Source: CAWCWN01 sp963799245
GTDB lineage: Bacteria > Chloroflexota > Ktedonobacteria > Ktedonobacterales > Ktedonobacteraceae
Assembly (NCBI GenBank): GCA_963799245.1
Contig: CAWCWN010000005.1
Coordinates: 1-64,000, forward strand
Length of the DNA: 64,000 bases
Reading direction: 5' to 3'
This document shows, piece by piece, positions 1 through 9,506 of the stretch. Both the position numbers and the translations under genes were made by a program. Numbering within the stretch: position 1 is the stretch's first letter; every line of letters starts with the position of its first letter. The notes below the pieces were generated by a model. It had not been told where the DNA came from. It saw only the letters and a program-made list of their open reading frames with translations, and searched no databases.

Positions 1-2
1 AG

Positions 3-92
3 ATACAGAAAGCGATCAAGGTATTGCGCAACTTTCCCGATCGCCAATTCGTCGCTAGGAGATACGTCAGCAATCCAAACCAATTGATATAA
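3..92 (+). CDS. Possible 3' end of an unidentified gene
   Basis: The frame is open from the window edge to a TAA at 90-92 and reads as 29 residues that look protein-like (ending FVARRYVSNPNQLI). No start is visible and the fragment is too short to assign to a family. It may be chance. Confidence 0.2.
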   Translation: MQKAIKVLRNFPDRQFVARRYVSNPNQLI

Positions 93-742
93 TGCATGAC
101 ATCGCCACTGGGAAAACTGGGCTCGTTGATCACGCGAGTGACTGTCACAAGCTCCGCAGTTGGACGTGGACAGCTTGATAAGGCGTTTGACAATCCAATT
201 GAGTATGTTGGAGGAACTGGTAAGCAAGATAAAGATGGCTTCTAGCCCGAAAGCGTAGTGCCCAGAATATTCCAGCAATGCTAAGAGTGAGTGGTATGCC
301 TACTTTGGAAAGCCTGGTTCCGAAATAGCGATAATAAGCATGCAAATCAAGGGATTGTGCTGCTTTTGGAGAGTGCCGCAGGTAATCGATCTATCACCTG
401 GGAAAAATTGAATAAAGCAAGCAAGAGGAGGATGAAACCATAATTGCTCCTGATAAGAGCCAGAGATAGAACGCCAGGAAAATGGTTCCTCGTGAAACAG
501 CATGGCGTCCTGAGACAGAGGTTTTTGCTGCAACCTGCTGCACTTCCAGCCACAATCGGCTTCACATTCTGCTCAACTGTAGATGCTTTCTGTAGCATTG
601 TGGCAGAAAGTGCATTTTTAGCGCCGTTTCTCCTGCGCCCGATTGAGAATTATTCTTTTTTTGCGAAGTCCGGTGTTTTACCATAGTCTGGCACACTCTC
701 TTGTATCAAATTACTCCACTTTGCTCGTATTGACTTTCATAC
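93..742. other. Stretch without a recognisable gene
   Basis: About 650 bp on either strand hold only short ORFs without ribosome binding sites or recognisable motifs. Nothing structured stood out on reading. Confidence 0.5.
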
Positions 743-1156
743 TCATCTCGACTCGCCTGTGGCAATGGCTATACAAGCTGCTGGAATAGTATCAGGGATA
801 TTCAAGCTATGTGCCAGATTGTTCATCGTACCGGTTGGAATAATGCCTAGCGTACTTTGTGTACCGACTAACCCATTTGCAACGGCATGAATCGTTCCAT
901 CACCCCCAACGGCAATGACCAGCTCAATATATTCGGCAGCTGCTCGTGTAACCAATCCTTTCCCAGTTTCTTCCGGGGTCGTGTAAGAGACTACCGGTTC
1001 AATACCAGAAGCTTGCAAACCCTGGAGGATGGCTTTTTCAGTCTCTTCCGGGAGTATATCTTTTTCAGTGACCGTCGATATACCGGAGGTTGGGTTAAGA
1101 ATCAACACTGCTCGCATCAGCATACTCCATTCTATTCGTGATCTGGATCGTTCCAT
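743..1156 (-). pseudogene. Truncated diacylglycerol kinase-like (DAGKc) protein
   Basis: The product is the N-terminal catalytic half of a lipid kinase of the DagK/YegS/BmrU family, which phosphorylates diacylglycerol or related lipids with ATP. Visible motifs are LILNPTSG near the start, the nucleotide-binding AVGGDGTIHAVANGL and the GIIPTGTMNNLAHSL loop. The frame ends after about 137 residues, roughly half the usual 300, and lacks the whole C-terminal beta-sandwich domain. Just past the stop the next frame reads VEMSMKVN, which resembles the IDVGKVN continuation of this family, so a frameshift followed by a 3' truncation is likely. The likely start is the internal ATG at about 1117 (MRAVLILN). 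It lies downstream of an intact paralogue in the same orientation, suggesting a decayed tandem duplicate. Confidence 0.7.
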
Positions 1157-1181
1157 GTGTTCTGATGCGATCAGAACACAT
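1155..1181. terminator. Hairpin between the two lipid-kinase genes
   Basis: A perfect 12-bp inverted repeat (ATGTGTTCTGAT / ATCAGAACACAT) with a GCG loop lies just downstream of the intact kinase gene. No clear T-run follows on the minus strand, so it may be a terminator or an operator. Confidence 0.45.
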
Positions 1182-1218
1182 CTTCTGCCGTTTTAGACCA
1201 CCACACGCGTTGCATGAA

Positions 1219-2691
1219 TTACCTCGCGCTTGCTCTTCTTGCCCTCACCACGATCTCCGCGCCTTCTTGCAAGCGTTGTACATCACGTGCAGCAGCCGCT
1301 TCACCTGTCCGCTTCAAGAGTTCTGTATACTCGTCAATACAAATGGCAACAGGCATGATTTCACCGGTACTGGACTTGGAAGTAGTAGCCGCGACAATAC
1401 ACGCGCATTTCTTCTCAGAACGCGTTGCCACACCCACAACGGTCACTTTGCGTCCACGGTCAAGTTCGGACTGTTCATGTGATTGCTGCTCGCTGGAAGA
1501 AGATGTATCCGGTTGCTTTTCATCAGCACCGGCACTATGCCGTTGCTCCGAGGTCTGCGGCATTTCCTCCTGGTGAGACCTCTCAAAAAGGGGCCCATCA
1601 TACGTAGAAGGAATGGCAACGTGTAAAACACCTGGCAACGCATCGAACCGATACGTCACCAGAACGTGTTCCGCGTCTTGCGCGCAGTGTAGCACTTCGC
1701 GGTCTGACTTGCTCAGGTAATCTTTGAGATTCACGGCACTGCCATCCAGTTGCAATCCAATAGAGGCAGGAATACGAATCGAGAGATGCGCCCCGCGGAA
1801 GAACTGGGTATTCTGGTTGTCAGGCTTACGCCGTACCAGGAGTGACGTGATCTGCTGCATCGTCGAGAGCGGATCTCCAGCCATAACCACACATACATCG
1901 AGCATCCCATCATCAATAGAGGCTTCAGATGTCATTTCCAAAATGCTGGCGTAGCGACGCGTATTTCCTATGACCACCTGCAAAGCATCACCCTGCCAAA
2001 CGCTCTCTGTCCCGCTTTCCTTCTCGGTTACGCGTATCTCGACTGAAAATGCATGCTGCTCGGGTAACTTTTCAGCGGCAGCGATGCCAACAGAAAGAAC
2101 TCCAATGCGGTGTTTGAGCGTTGTGTCGACTTGGCCCATCACCGCGGCGTCAATTCCCAGTCCGGCCATCAACAGAAAATGATGCCTGGCTTTAGCCGAA
2201 TGTTTTACCTTTCTTATCTGAGCTATTGTACCCGGAGTATCCTGAATGGGGAGTTGCTCCTCGTTTCCTTGAGGTGTTGCAAGGAATGTCAGCGTTGTGA
2301 CCTCGACGTGTCCGACATCAACCTTACGAGCTTCACTGCTGACGAGTGTCAGCGCCGCTTTCACGGGATCGGAAGGAATGCTCATTTCAGTCGCCCATAC
2401 GTTGGCGGTACCACCAGGGAGCACACCGACGAGGCTCTTCTTTTTTTTCTTGCCATTCATCAACCCATTGACGACCTGGTTCAGTGTTCCATCACCACCA
2501 TAGCCTATAACGATGTCATAGCCTTTTCTGGCGGCTTCGGTCGCCAATTCCATCGTATGACCACCGTACTCCTTCAGAACAACATCGGTCTGCCAACCAG
2601 CCGCGGAGAACACGGCCAGAATAGCGGGAAGTTTAGCCAGGTTCTGCCCATCCCTGGGATTGATCACTAAACACGCTCTTTGACTCTGCAT
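1219..2691 (-). CDS. Diacylglycerol kinase family protein with long C-terminal extension
   Basis: Predicted lipid kinase of the DAGKc family, acting on membrane diacylglycerol-like lipids. Residues 1-130 form the catalytic fold with LVINPRDG at the N-terminus, GGDGT at about 65-69 and a GVLPGGTANVWA loop at about 85-97; the C-terminal sandwich follows to about residue 340. The last 130-150 residues are an unusual low-complexity S/E/Q-rich linker and a basic tail not found in the typical 300-residue enzyme. The frame is open further upstream, but the start at 2691 is preferred because AGGAGGAG lies six bases upstream and LVINP starts directly after it. Protein length is then 490 residues. It is followed by a truncated paralogue. 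Substrate cannot be told from sequence. Confidence 0.85.
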   Translation of the reverse strand: MQSQRACLVINPRDGQNLAKLPAILAVFSAAGWQTDVVLKEYGGHTMELATEAARKGYDIVIGYGGDGTLNQVVNGLMNGKKKKKSLVGVLPGGTANVWATEMSIPSDPVKAALTLVSSEARKVDVGHVEVTTLTFLATPQGNEEQLPIQDTPGTIAQIRKVKHSAKARHHFLLMAGLGIDAAVMGQVDTTLKHRIGVLSVGIAAAEKLPEQHAFSVEIRVTEKESGTESVWQGDALQVVIGNTRRYASILEMTSEASIDDGMLDVCVVMAGDPLSTMQQITSLLVRRKPDNQNTQFFRGAHLSIRIPASIGLQLDGSAVNLKDYLSKSDREVLHCAQDAEHVLVTYRFDALPGVLHVAIPSTYDGPLFERSHQEEMPQTSEQRHSAGADEKQPDTSSSSEQQSHEQSELDRGRKVTVVGVATRSEKKCACIVAATTSKSSTGEIMPVAICIDEYTELLKRTGEAAAARDVQRLQEGAEIVVRARRASAR

Positions 2692-2935
2692 CTTACTCCT
2701 CCTATGAACCAATGGTGCTACGTACGTGCCAACTGTGCGCGGCTCAAGACGTTCAATCGGGTTGTACTGGAGCAACGAACACCTGCGTATGGCATGGGTG
2801 TAGCACGATAAGAGAATCGAGAGCCATGTATTGTAGGTGAAGGGCGACACAGATATACCCGGCCTCCTGCTCCTATCTGCCCCATTCAGTGGAGCGCACG
2901 TTTCTCCTGGTGCGCCCTCACACATGTGGTAGAGA

Positions 2936-3799
2936 TTACGCCCGACCGAGGCGGCGATAACGTGCCTCCACGAATGAATAGATGCCGTATGCGATCAGCC
3001 CGAGGGCCACAATGCCTAATAACACCCGTCCGAAAGGCAGCTGCAAAAGTTCACTTAGCGCAGTATTCAAACCTTTCGCCTGCTGTGGATTAAACTGCAC
3101 AGCAGCTACAATCATGAAGAACCCGATGATAGCGAAAACCACACCGAGCGCGCCATATCCCAGCCTGCCCAGGAAGATAACAGCCTTTTTCACCTGCGCT
3201 CTCAACGTTGCCAGGTTGAGCGTGTTCTGAAACTTCGCGTTATAGGCTTTCGCAAACAGGTAAAAAGCAACGCCAAGCACTACAAGTCCCACTACTACGA
3301 CCAACGGCACGCCAAAGGGAAGCTGGAGCAACTTTGCCGTCGCGTCCTGGGTTGAAGTGGACGAACTCTTTCCACCACTGCCAGTCCTCGTAGCGATTTG
3401 ATAGGCCCCGAAAGCCAGGGCTGCATACGCAATGCCAACAGCAGCGTAGCCGATACGCGCTATAATGCCTTTCGCTTTGTTTCCTTTGCCCTCGGTATCA
3501 TAGATTGCTTGAATGCAGCTCCACAGAGCAAAAGCAAGTAGGCCAATGGCTACAACTATCAGTAAAAATTTACCGAATGGCTGGTCGTAAATGGTATGAA
3601 GGGCGCCTCGCTGGTCCGTTGCTGCGCCACCCTGGCCAATCGCCAGTTTCGCCGCTAAAAATCCGATAATAAGATAGACAACTCCTTTTGCCGCATAACC
3701 CACGCGTGCAAACCCTGTCATCCATGTACCGGTGGCAGCGTTGTGTGTCACCCGATTGGCTCCACGTATCTCGTTGGGTATGGTACTCTCGGATCGCAT
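2936..3799 (-). CDS. DUF1206 integral membrane protein
   Basis: A 287-residue membrane protein built of three repeats, each with two transmembrane helices and a recurrent motif of the form RxGYAAxGVVYxIIGxxA (around residues 30-50, 115-135 and 210-230). This triplication is the signature of DUF1206, a family of unknown function frequent in actinobacteria and Chloroflexota. A good GGAAAGGA ribosome binding site precedes the start at 3799. It sits between a lipid kinase and a Ser/Thr kinase in the same direction, but the gaps suggest separate transcription. Confidence 0.85.
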   Translation of the reverse strand: MRSESTIPNEIRGANRVTHNAATGTWMTGFARVGYAAKGVVYLIIGFLAAKLAIGQGGAATDQRGALHTIYDQPFGKFLLIVVAIGLLAFALWSCIQAIYDTEGKGNKAKGIIARIGYAAVGIAYAALAFGAYQIATRTGSGGKSSSTSTQDATAKLLQLPFGVPLVVVVGLVVLGVAFYLFAKAYNAKFQNTLNLATLRAQVKKAVIFLGRLGYGALGVVFAIIGFFMIVAAVQFNPQQAKGLNTALSELLQLPFGRVLLGIVALGLIAYGIYSFVEARYRRLGRA

Positions 3800-3916
3800 G
3801 GTCTTTTCCTTTCCGCGGAATAAATCCTACTCAATAGATTACAGTTACAGGTACTTTTCTCATCTGCTGGTACTTCAGTTACGTACACGTATGGATGAGA
3901 TAAAAAGAAATACTCA

Positions 3917-4879
3917 CTATGGTGGTCCCATCCGACAAATCGGTGTCGCCAGTGCATCGACTCGCTGCCAGTCTGGTGTTTCAGGAGGGAGGCAATCGCG
4001 CAGCTTCTGACACGTTGCCTGCCATCGCGATGAGATGCGTTCGAAGAAAGGTGGAGCGTCAAGTGCCTTCTGAAAGGCGCACCGCAATTCTTCGACGGTC
4101 TGATAACGACGGCGGGAGGCCTTTTCCAATGCACGGAGTATCACGCGCTCAAGCGGACGAGGAAGCGAGGGATTGAGGAGGGAAGGAGCCATTGGCTGCG
4201 TTTTCCAATGATCCAGATAGATCTGATCTCTTGGTCCATCGAATGGCACGGAGCCAGTAAGCATCTGATAGAGAAGGATACCCACCGAGTACACCTCACT
4301 GCGCTCGTCCACGTTTCCCTCTAAAATTTCCGGAGCGATATAGTGAGGGGTGCCCATCATATGACCATCATATCCTGGCTTTTCACCGAGCCATGTCACA
4401 ATGCCAAAGTCGGTGAGATACAGGTTGTTGTCCTGATCAAAAAGAATATTGGCGGGTTTAATATCACGATGGAGAAGACCCAGCGCATGAATGTATGATA
4501 ATGCGCTTGTTAGCTGTTCAAGGATACTACAGACTTCATCCAGTGTGAGCAGACTTCCATTGAGCATGTCTTCGAGTGTCCCACCTTGCAAATAGGGCAT
4601 GACCAGATAATGATATCTTCCATCTTCACCGGCATCAAGACACGGAACAATATGCTCATGTTGTAGGGCTTGCATGATCTCTCTTTCACGATACACCATG
4701 TTCAGGTCGACGCAAGAGCTATCAACGACTTTGAGAGCCACGTGTACTCTTGTGTGCATATGGTATCCCAGGTAGACCGTGGACATACCTCCTTGCTTTA
4801 CGAAATGAATCAATCGGTAGGGACCAAGAAGAGATCCAGATTGAAGTGCACTCTTTGTATGTTCAAGAACGGCTTGCAT
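3917..4879 (-). CDS. Hanks-type Ser/Thr protein kinase, cytoplasmic
   Basis: A complete protein kinase domain fills residues 20-285: glycine loop KQGGMSTVYLG (about 29-38), VALK with the ATP lysine at 50, catalytic HRDIKPAN (137-144), DFG (157-159), and GTPHYIAPE as the activation-segment end. The tail of about 35 residues has no transmembrane helix or sensor domain, so this is probably a soluble kinase. All catalytic residues are present. The ribosome binding site is weak. Target proteins are unknown; a PP2C phosphatase is encoded at about 26.7 kb and two further kinases at 53-59 kb. Confidence 0.93.
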   Translation of the reverse strand: MQAVLEHTKSALQSGSLLGPYRLIHFVKQGGMSTVYLGYHMHTRVHVALKVVDSSCVDLNMVYREREIMQALQHEHIVPCLDAGEDGRYHYLVMPYLQGGTLEDMLNGSLLTLDEVCSILEQLTSALSYIHALGLLHRDIKPANILFDQDNNLYLTDFGIVTWLGEKPGYDGHMMGTPHYIAPEILEGNVDERSEVYSVGILLYQMLTGSVPFDGPRDQIYLDHWKTQPMAPSLLNPSLPRPLERVILRALEKASRRRYQTVEELRCAFQKALDAPPFFERISSRWQATCQKLRDCLPPETPDWQRVDALATPICRMGPP

Positions 4880-4881
4880 AG

Positions 4882-5130
4882 CTATGCTACCTTATTACTT
4901 TCTCTCATTTGCCGGAGCGTGCCAGCCTTTCTTCGTGACAGAGTGACTGATGGCATTGCCTCATCCAAAGACCCAACCAACAGGATTTCCGCCTGTAAAA
5001 GTAGTTGGGCGAACCAGAGCAGTAAAAACGAGCAATTCTTCAATACCCGGCCAATTGATGCGGCCGGTGTCTCCTTTACAAGAGAGAGGGAGGCAACAGG
5101 GATGTTCTCGTTCCTCTGTTCTAGCTTCAT
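4882..5130 (-). pseudogene. Possible N-terminal fragment of an MFS transporter
   Basis: A short frame directly upstream of the kinase includes IGRVLKNCSFLLLWFAQLLLQ, which resembles the start of many MFS exporters (the RNRNFLLLWLAQ pattern that leads into helix 1). The similarity ends after about 60 residues and no later transmembrane segments follow. I read it as a possible gene remnant; chance similarity is not excluded. Confidence 0.3.
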
Positions 5131-5602
5131 ATCGACGTGTCTAACGAACGGTCCAATCACTCATTTTTCCTTCACGAACGTCGCCACGCTCTCGACCGGC
5201 GTACTCACCCGCGTGTAACAGCGTCTACGATGGGAAGGAGAAGAGAGGCTCTCATACAGGAAAGTTGTACTCTAGTTGACTCTATATAAAGTGTATCCAC
5301 GAAGCGTTATAAGAAGCGTTAAATGCAGCATCTGCGGCTGATCTTCCTCTGAAAAAGCCTGCTTGGATACTCTTAATATAGAGTACAGCTTTCCTCCCCA
5401 GACCCAAAAGACCTAAAGGAGAAGGAGAAAGAATGGATGGCGACTCGAATTTGAGGCAAGTTTTCACTTCAATAACGCCATGCCCTCTTTTAAGTGCGGG
5501 TATAAAGATAAGTGATCTTCCCCTACTTTCGTGGAGTTACTAAATGTGAGCCTGATGTTCATAGGCAACAGGGCTGTGATATGTTAACGATAAATGACGT
5601 CT
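5131..5602. other. Non-coding stretch with a promoter-like site and AGCGTTA repeat copy A
   Basis: No convincing gene. TTGACT at about 5276 and a TATATAAAG stretch soon after resemble a promoter but the spacing is poor. Repeat copy A follows at 5302. A nine-codon frame begins at the end of the repeat (MQHLRLIFL, then stop), resembling the first residues of BTAD regulators. Confidence 0.4.
5302..5324 (+). repeat. 12-bp-period AGCGTTA direct repeat, copy A
   Basis: AGCGTTATAAGA is followed directly by AGCGTTAAATG. The same arrangement occurs at 10183, 10864 and (minus strand) 15658. The trailing ATG is followed by a CATCTG-like stretch also seen after copy B and, less exactly, copy D. Confidence 0.65.
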
Positions 5603-6110
5603 TTATCGATTATAGAACACGAGGGTCCACTCAAAAATCGAGAGTTTGGCTTCCGCATGGCTCCCGTAGACATGGTGATTCACACATTCGGTCTTAAGCG
5701 AGCGAAAGAAGCTCTCCATCATCGAGTTATCATAGCAGTCATCTTTGCCACTCATGCTCACCTGTATAGGAAACTGAGCCAGCACGGATTGATTGGCTTG
5801 GCTGGTCTACTGACTCCCCCGATCTGAATGATGCATCAACTCTTCAACAGGTTTGCGTCGGCCAAGTGCCTTCCACAGAGCCGCTTCCACCAGGCTCTCC
5901 TCTCGATGCGAGGCCATTGCCCAGCCAACAACGAGCCGTGAATAAACATCCAGGACCACCGCCAGGTACAACTAGCCCTCGGTGGTCCACACAGCCTTCA
6001 TATCCGTGAACCATTTCCGATTGGGAGCAGGGGCAGTGAAATCGCGTTGCAGCAGATTAGGAGCCACAGGATCGCTGTGCTGACTATCAGTCGTGCAAAC
6101 GCGGCTGGTA
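5603..6110 (-). pseudogene. IS3-family transposase (orfB) relic
   Basis: Read on the minus strand, one frame gives an IS3-type integrase core: TTDSQHSDPVAPNLLQRDF, FTAPAPNRKW, then LYLAVVLDVYSRLVVGWAMA, HHSDRGSQ and CYDNSMMESFFRSLK followed by a FYNR end. These match the DDE catalytic region of IS3/IS150 orfB. Two in-frame TAG codons interrupt it, at 5972-5974 (where W is expected) and 5807-5809 (where Y is expected after DRGSQ), and the usual RRH..LGY end is lost. No orfA or terminal repeats were recognised. The element is dead. Confidence 0.85.
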
Positions 6111-6307
6111 CACCGAATGCTGACATGGATGTGCTTAGTGATAGAACGTTCGGCGAGGCTTGAGATTGGTTCCCTCACCATGTGAAGGACTTGATCCCAA
6201 AGCGGACCTAGCAGTCCCTGCTCACGCAATCGTGTCCAGGTCGTGATACGAATGATCAGCCCACACCTGTCGGTCAGCATGGCCTTTGCTACTCGGCCAA
6301 GACGCAT
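6111..6307 (-). pseudogene. Possible second transposase relic, unclear
   Basis: The frame continuing upstream of the IS3 relic contains TTWTRLREQGLLGPLWDQVL, which is reminiscent of the N-terminal helical region of IS5-type transposases. The match is short and could equally be a degenerate part of the IS3 element. Confidence 0.25.
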
Positions 6308-6393
6308 TTCCTGCGCCCGATCTCATTCGAAGCACACTAAAATGTGTTCATGACAGCAGAGAGGCATACGTCAATTCATCAGTCCAGTTCACT

Positions 6394-6421
6394 CGTATTT
6401 TCATTTATAAATGAAAATACG
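6394..6421. promoter_or_regulatory. 28-bp perfect palindrome upstream of leader copy 1 promoter
   Basis: CGTATTTTCATTTA and its exact reverse complement abut, ending 13 bases before the -35 hexamer at 6435. The position suits an operator. The equivalent place upstream of the second leader copy (about 14793-14818) keeps only a degenerate version. Confidence 0.55.
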
Positions 6422-6434
6422 ATTTTTTATATAC

Positions 6435-6464
6435 TTGACAAATATTATATAATCGTGATATAAT
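6435..6464 (+). promoter_or_regulatory. Sigma-70-type promoter of leader copy 1
   Basis: TTGACA at 6435-6440 and TATAAT at 6459-6464 with an 18-base spacer, both perfect hexamers. Transcription would begin near 6471 and run through the conserved leader. Confidence 0.75.
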
Positions 6465-6470
6465 ATAAAG

Positions 6471-6660
6471 AGAGGCAAGAGAAATTACAACTCGCTTGCT
6501 TCTAACAGAAACAGCTTCGGCACTTCCCTGCTTCTGTGTTCTCCAGTAATGCCACTTCACATCCCCTCTGTCGATTGACGAGGAGTCAGAAATACGACCA
6601 CAGTGATCTGGCTTTCCAGAGACCGTAAAAAAACTGACTTACCACACAGCCGCAATGTAC
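6471..6660 (+). ncRNA. Duplicated structured leader, copy 1
   Basis: From about 6494 to 6648 the sequence is closely similar to 14888-15047, although the downstream genes are unrelated. Conserved blocks include ACAGCTTCGGCACTTC, AATGCCACT, CATCCCCTC and CTGACTTACCAC. Foldable parts: ACAGAAACAG with CTGCTTCTGT (6505-6537), CCTC with GAGG around GTC/GAC (about 6559-6577), and TCTGG-CTTT-CCAGA (6607-6620). The last hairpin has a compensatory pair change in copy 2. It does not match an RNA family that I know. It could be a 5' UTR regulator or an independent small RNA. Confidence 0.6.
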
Positions 6661-6731
6661 TACTGAGTTCTTTCTGGGCCTGGTATGTGCGGTTTTCTTG
6701 AGTCTACAAACCTGAGAAAGGAAATCATGAA

Positions 6732-6944
6732 ATGTTCGTCATATATCTTCTTCCCTGGCTTGTCTCTCTTCTGCTCATGCTACTTGGAGTCATGATCAGT
6801 ACGCACACGTTTAGGCATCTCTCTCAAAGAAATCACTCTCCAAAGATGTTTGACACAACCTTCTTCATAGGGAAATTCTTGCGGCAACTCCATGATGAAA
6901 AACTCCTCTTTGAGGAGACGATGTCTGCTGAGGAATCGTCGTAA
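6732..6944 (+). CDS. Small membrane protein downstream of leader copy 1
   Basis: A 70-residue protein with one strongly hydrophobic N-terminal segment (about residues 3-24) and a polar, acidic C-terminus. A GAGAAAGGAA stretch lies upstream, though an overlapping ATG at 6728 opens a different 22-codon frame. I do not recognise the family. Its main support is position: it is the first frame after a strong promoter and structured leader. Confidence 0.4.
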   Translation: MFVIYLLPWLVSLLLMLLGVMISTHTFRHLSQRNHSPKMFDTTFFIGKFLRQLHDEKLLFEETMSAEESS

Positions 6945-7314
6945 CGCAGGTGTTGGTCATGTGGCACGATGGACAAACCCTCCTCTTGTCTCAATTACTC
7001 AGCGTTTGACCAGTCTTGGTATGCGACCAATCCAAACAGGCGAGCGATGAAAGAGATCTGTCGAGTGATGTTCCCTTTTCCTATTCCCTACATCTTCCCT
7101 TGCGAAATATATGCATACTTGCATATCCCTGGAGCGTGTTCCAAGCCCTTTGAAAAGAAAAGAAGCCCATTCCTCGCTTGACCAGCTGTTTGATAAAGCG
7201 GAGATCTTGTTCAACAATAATATTGAGATGCTTCTATTACCGCAATTCACACGTTTCTGGAATGGTTCTTTCGGCTTTCAATTCGTTGTAGGCTTTGGGA
7301 AATGTAGCACTATG
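6945..7314. other. Stretch without a recognisable gene
   Basis: The 370 bp between the small membrane protein and the convergent MFS gene hold short frames without ribosome sites or motifs. Nothing else seen. Confidence 0.4.
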
Positions 7315-8685
7315 TTACTTCTTAACGAACAACATCCCTGCTGCAGCGAGTAAAAAGAAGAGTGCTGCTGCTCCAAAAACCAACCTGTAACCCATAGCCG
7401 TTTGCCCCGCTCCAGCGGCGCTATTGATAATCACACTGCCCAGAAGTGGAGCTAGAAGTGTGGGCAACGTTGTCGATGCATTCCACACCCCCAGGTCTTT
7501 CCCTGCATTCGCTAGTGATGGTAATACATCTATAGACAAAGCCCAGCTGACGCTTGTATACGCTCCGTAACCTAATCCGAACAGCACACTTAAGAGCCAG
7601 AGCCAGTTGATAAGATTGTTTGGAAAGAGAACAAACGCCAGTGAAGCCAGACTCATGCACAATGTTGCCGCACATACGACTGGAGCTCGCCGTTTGAAAC
7701 GGTCTGATAGGATACCGGATACAAAACCACTCGCGACTGCACCGCCCAATGCCAGCAGAGCTACTATTCCCGTAACAAGCACAAAGTTCGCAATGTGTTG
7801 CACTCGGGCAAAATAATACTCAATGAATGTCATGAACAGCATCAACCCAAGCATAAGGGATGCACGGGTCAGAAACACTATACTGAAATTAGAGCTGCGC
7901 CAGGGTTCGGCCCAATTCTCCAAGTATCGCTTGGTAAGCTCAAGCAGTGTCTTCTCCCTTTTACTGCTCAATTCATGCCCAAGTATCAAGAGAGGAATTT
8001 CATGCACACCGAACACTGTCACCAAAACACCCACGAGCACGAGAAAAGCTGTCACAATATAATAGATGCCAGCATGAGATCGGATCATGCCCAGACTATA
8101 GGCATGTTGATTTATTCCGCCAAGTAGCCACGCTGCCAAACCTAACCCCACGACGTTTCCCAGAATTGTCATTCCGCCCACGAAGCCAGCAGTCACTCCG
8201 CGTTGCTCAACGGGCACACAATCAGGCATCAGGCTTTGATATGCTGGGACCAAGATGTTTTTCCCTACGAGTAAGAGCGCAAGTCCAGAGACAAAAATAG
8301 CCATGCTACCGGAATTTGCTAGCAACGGTGTACTCAACACGAGTAGCAGACCACCAATCACAATATACGGACGACGGCGTCCAAATTGACTGGGAGTCTG
8401 ATCAGAAAGCGCACCTACAAGAGGCGGTATAAACAGTGTTATGATTGAAGCTGCAACCAGAAGCCAGCTTAGAAATAGCACCTGTTGCACGCTCCCCACC
8501 TGATTTGAGGATACAAATAACACAATCTGCGTTGGTATCACAATAGCCAACAATGCCGACGATTGCGCATTGAGACCAAACCATAGGGTATTGAGAACCA
8601 ATTGTCCACGAAGTGAGATTCGAGAGGTTTTAACTGCACTACTACATTCACTCGCTACAAACTCACGTCCTTTTACAGCATACAT
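7315..8685 (-). CDS. MFS transporter, 12 transmembrane helices
   Basis: A secondary transporter of about 456 residues. The GALSDQTPSQFGRRRPYIVIGG loop between helices 2 and 3 resembles the SDxxxxxxGRRRP signature of sugar:proton (GPH/sucrose transporter-like) and related MFS families, and a second cytoplasmic motif GILSDRFKRRAPV marks the two-fold repeat. The start at 8685 is chosen over an upstream TTG because AGTGAGGACGAA provides a ribosome site. Substrate is not predictable. It appears to be transcribed alone. Confidence 0.88.
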   Translation of the reverse strand: MYAVKGREFVASECSSAVKTSRISLRGQLVLNTLWFGLNAQSSALLAIVIPTQIVLFVSSNQVGSVQQVLFLSWLLVAASIITLFIPPLVGALSDQTPSQFGRRRPYIVIGGLLLVLSTPLLANSGSMAIFVSGLALLLVGKNILVPAYQSLMPDCVPVEQRGVTAGFVGGMTILGNVVGLGLAAWLLGGINQHAYSLGMIRSHAGIYYIVTAFLVLVGVLVTVFGVHEIPLLILGHELSSKREKTLLELTKRYLENWAEPWRSSNFSIVFLTRASLMLGLMLFMTFIEYYFARVQHIANFVLVTGIVALLALGGAVASGFVSGILSDRFKRRAPVVCAATLCMSLASLAFVLFPNNLINWLWLLSVLFGLGYGAYTSVSWALSIDVLPSLANAGKDLGVWNASTTLPTLLAPLLGSVIINSAAGAGQTAMGYRLVFGAAALFFLLAAAGMLFVKK

Positions 8686-8715
8686 TTCGTCCTCACTTAC
8701 CAAATGCTTTAGCAA

Positions 8716-9146
8716 AAGTTTTACTGAATCAGCGCATATTACAACAGAGTAGGGTAAGACTGTTTACTAATGGTTCGCTCATGTTCTCGGCAGTTCGTAA
8801 GACTCTACGAACCCGTCACGAGCTGGAAAGCACCGTAGGCGAGTGCAGCGTTGCGCGCCCCACGTTCTGCATGTTGCACGTTTCTCGAGATGGACGGGCT
8901 AGTTTTACTCATACCTGTTTCCTTTCAACTACCTTCTGAGCGATACCGGACCTCTTTAGGCAGGATTGACATCTACTGACGTGGAGGGTGATTGAGAACA
9001 TCAAGCATATGAACACGCCAATCATTCTTCCAAGACAACCACTTCTTTCGTTTCTCATCCCTGTGTTGTTCTGCTTGAGGGACAGCAAAGAAGTGCCAGG
9101 AATGCGAAGTCACGGTAAGCCTTTGAGGAAACCACGTCCCAGTTCA
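8716..9146. other. Intergenic stretch without a recognisable gene
   Basis: About 430 bp between two minus-strand genes. No coding frame with support on either strand, and no clear hairpin terminator was recognised. Confidence 0.4.
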
Positions 9147-9506
9147 CTATCCCCGACGATAAGAACTACGACTTCGGCCACGCCACAGACTGGACGTCAG
9201 GAGATGCCATATTGCCACCAGGATAATCGCGCCAACCAGAGCTCTGAAAATGGGAACACCATACACGTTGATATCACCAATCCCACTGATGATGATGACT
9301 TTTGTCAGCAACCAGACACCAACGAGCGCCGCAATGATGGCCCCGATGAAGCCTAATGGCAGTCGCCAACCAACAATAAACTCTGCGACTAAGCCTACGA
9401 CCGCCGCGACGATCAGGTAAATGATAAAGTTCGTGCCGAATGTCCATACATTGTCACCCAGTTTAATGGTGACACCATCTGCCAGTATCTGTTGTAAAGC
9501 GAGCAT
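9147..9506 (-). CDS. GlsB/YeaQ/YmgE family stress membrane protein
   Basis: A 119-residue membrane protein with a glycine-rich family core: LIVAAVVGLVAEFIVGWRLPLGFIGAIIAALVG, then a second hydrophobic pair and a basic RGRSRSSYRRG tail. Members are small stress-associated proteins, formerly called transglycosylase-associated, of unknown mechanism. AAGGAGG precedes the start closely. A paralogue lies immediately upstream (9663-10001) and Dps beyond it, making a stress-related block. Confidence 0.85.
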   Translation of the reverse strand: MLALQQILADGVTIKLGDNVWTFGTNFIIYLIVAAVVGLVAEFIVGWRLPLGFIGAIIAALVGVWLLTKVIIISGIGDINVYGVPIFRALVGAIILVAIWHLLTSSLWRGRSRSSYRRG

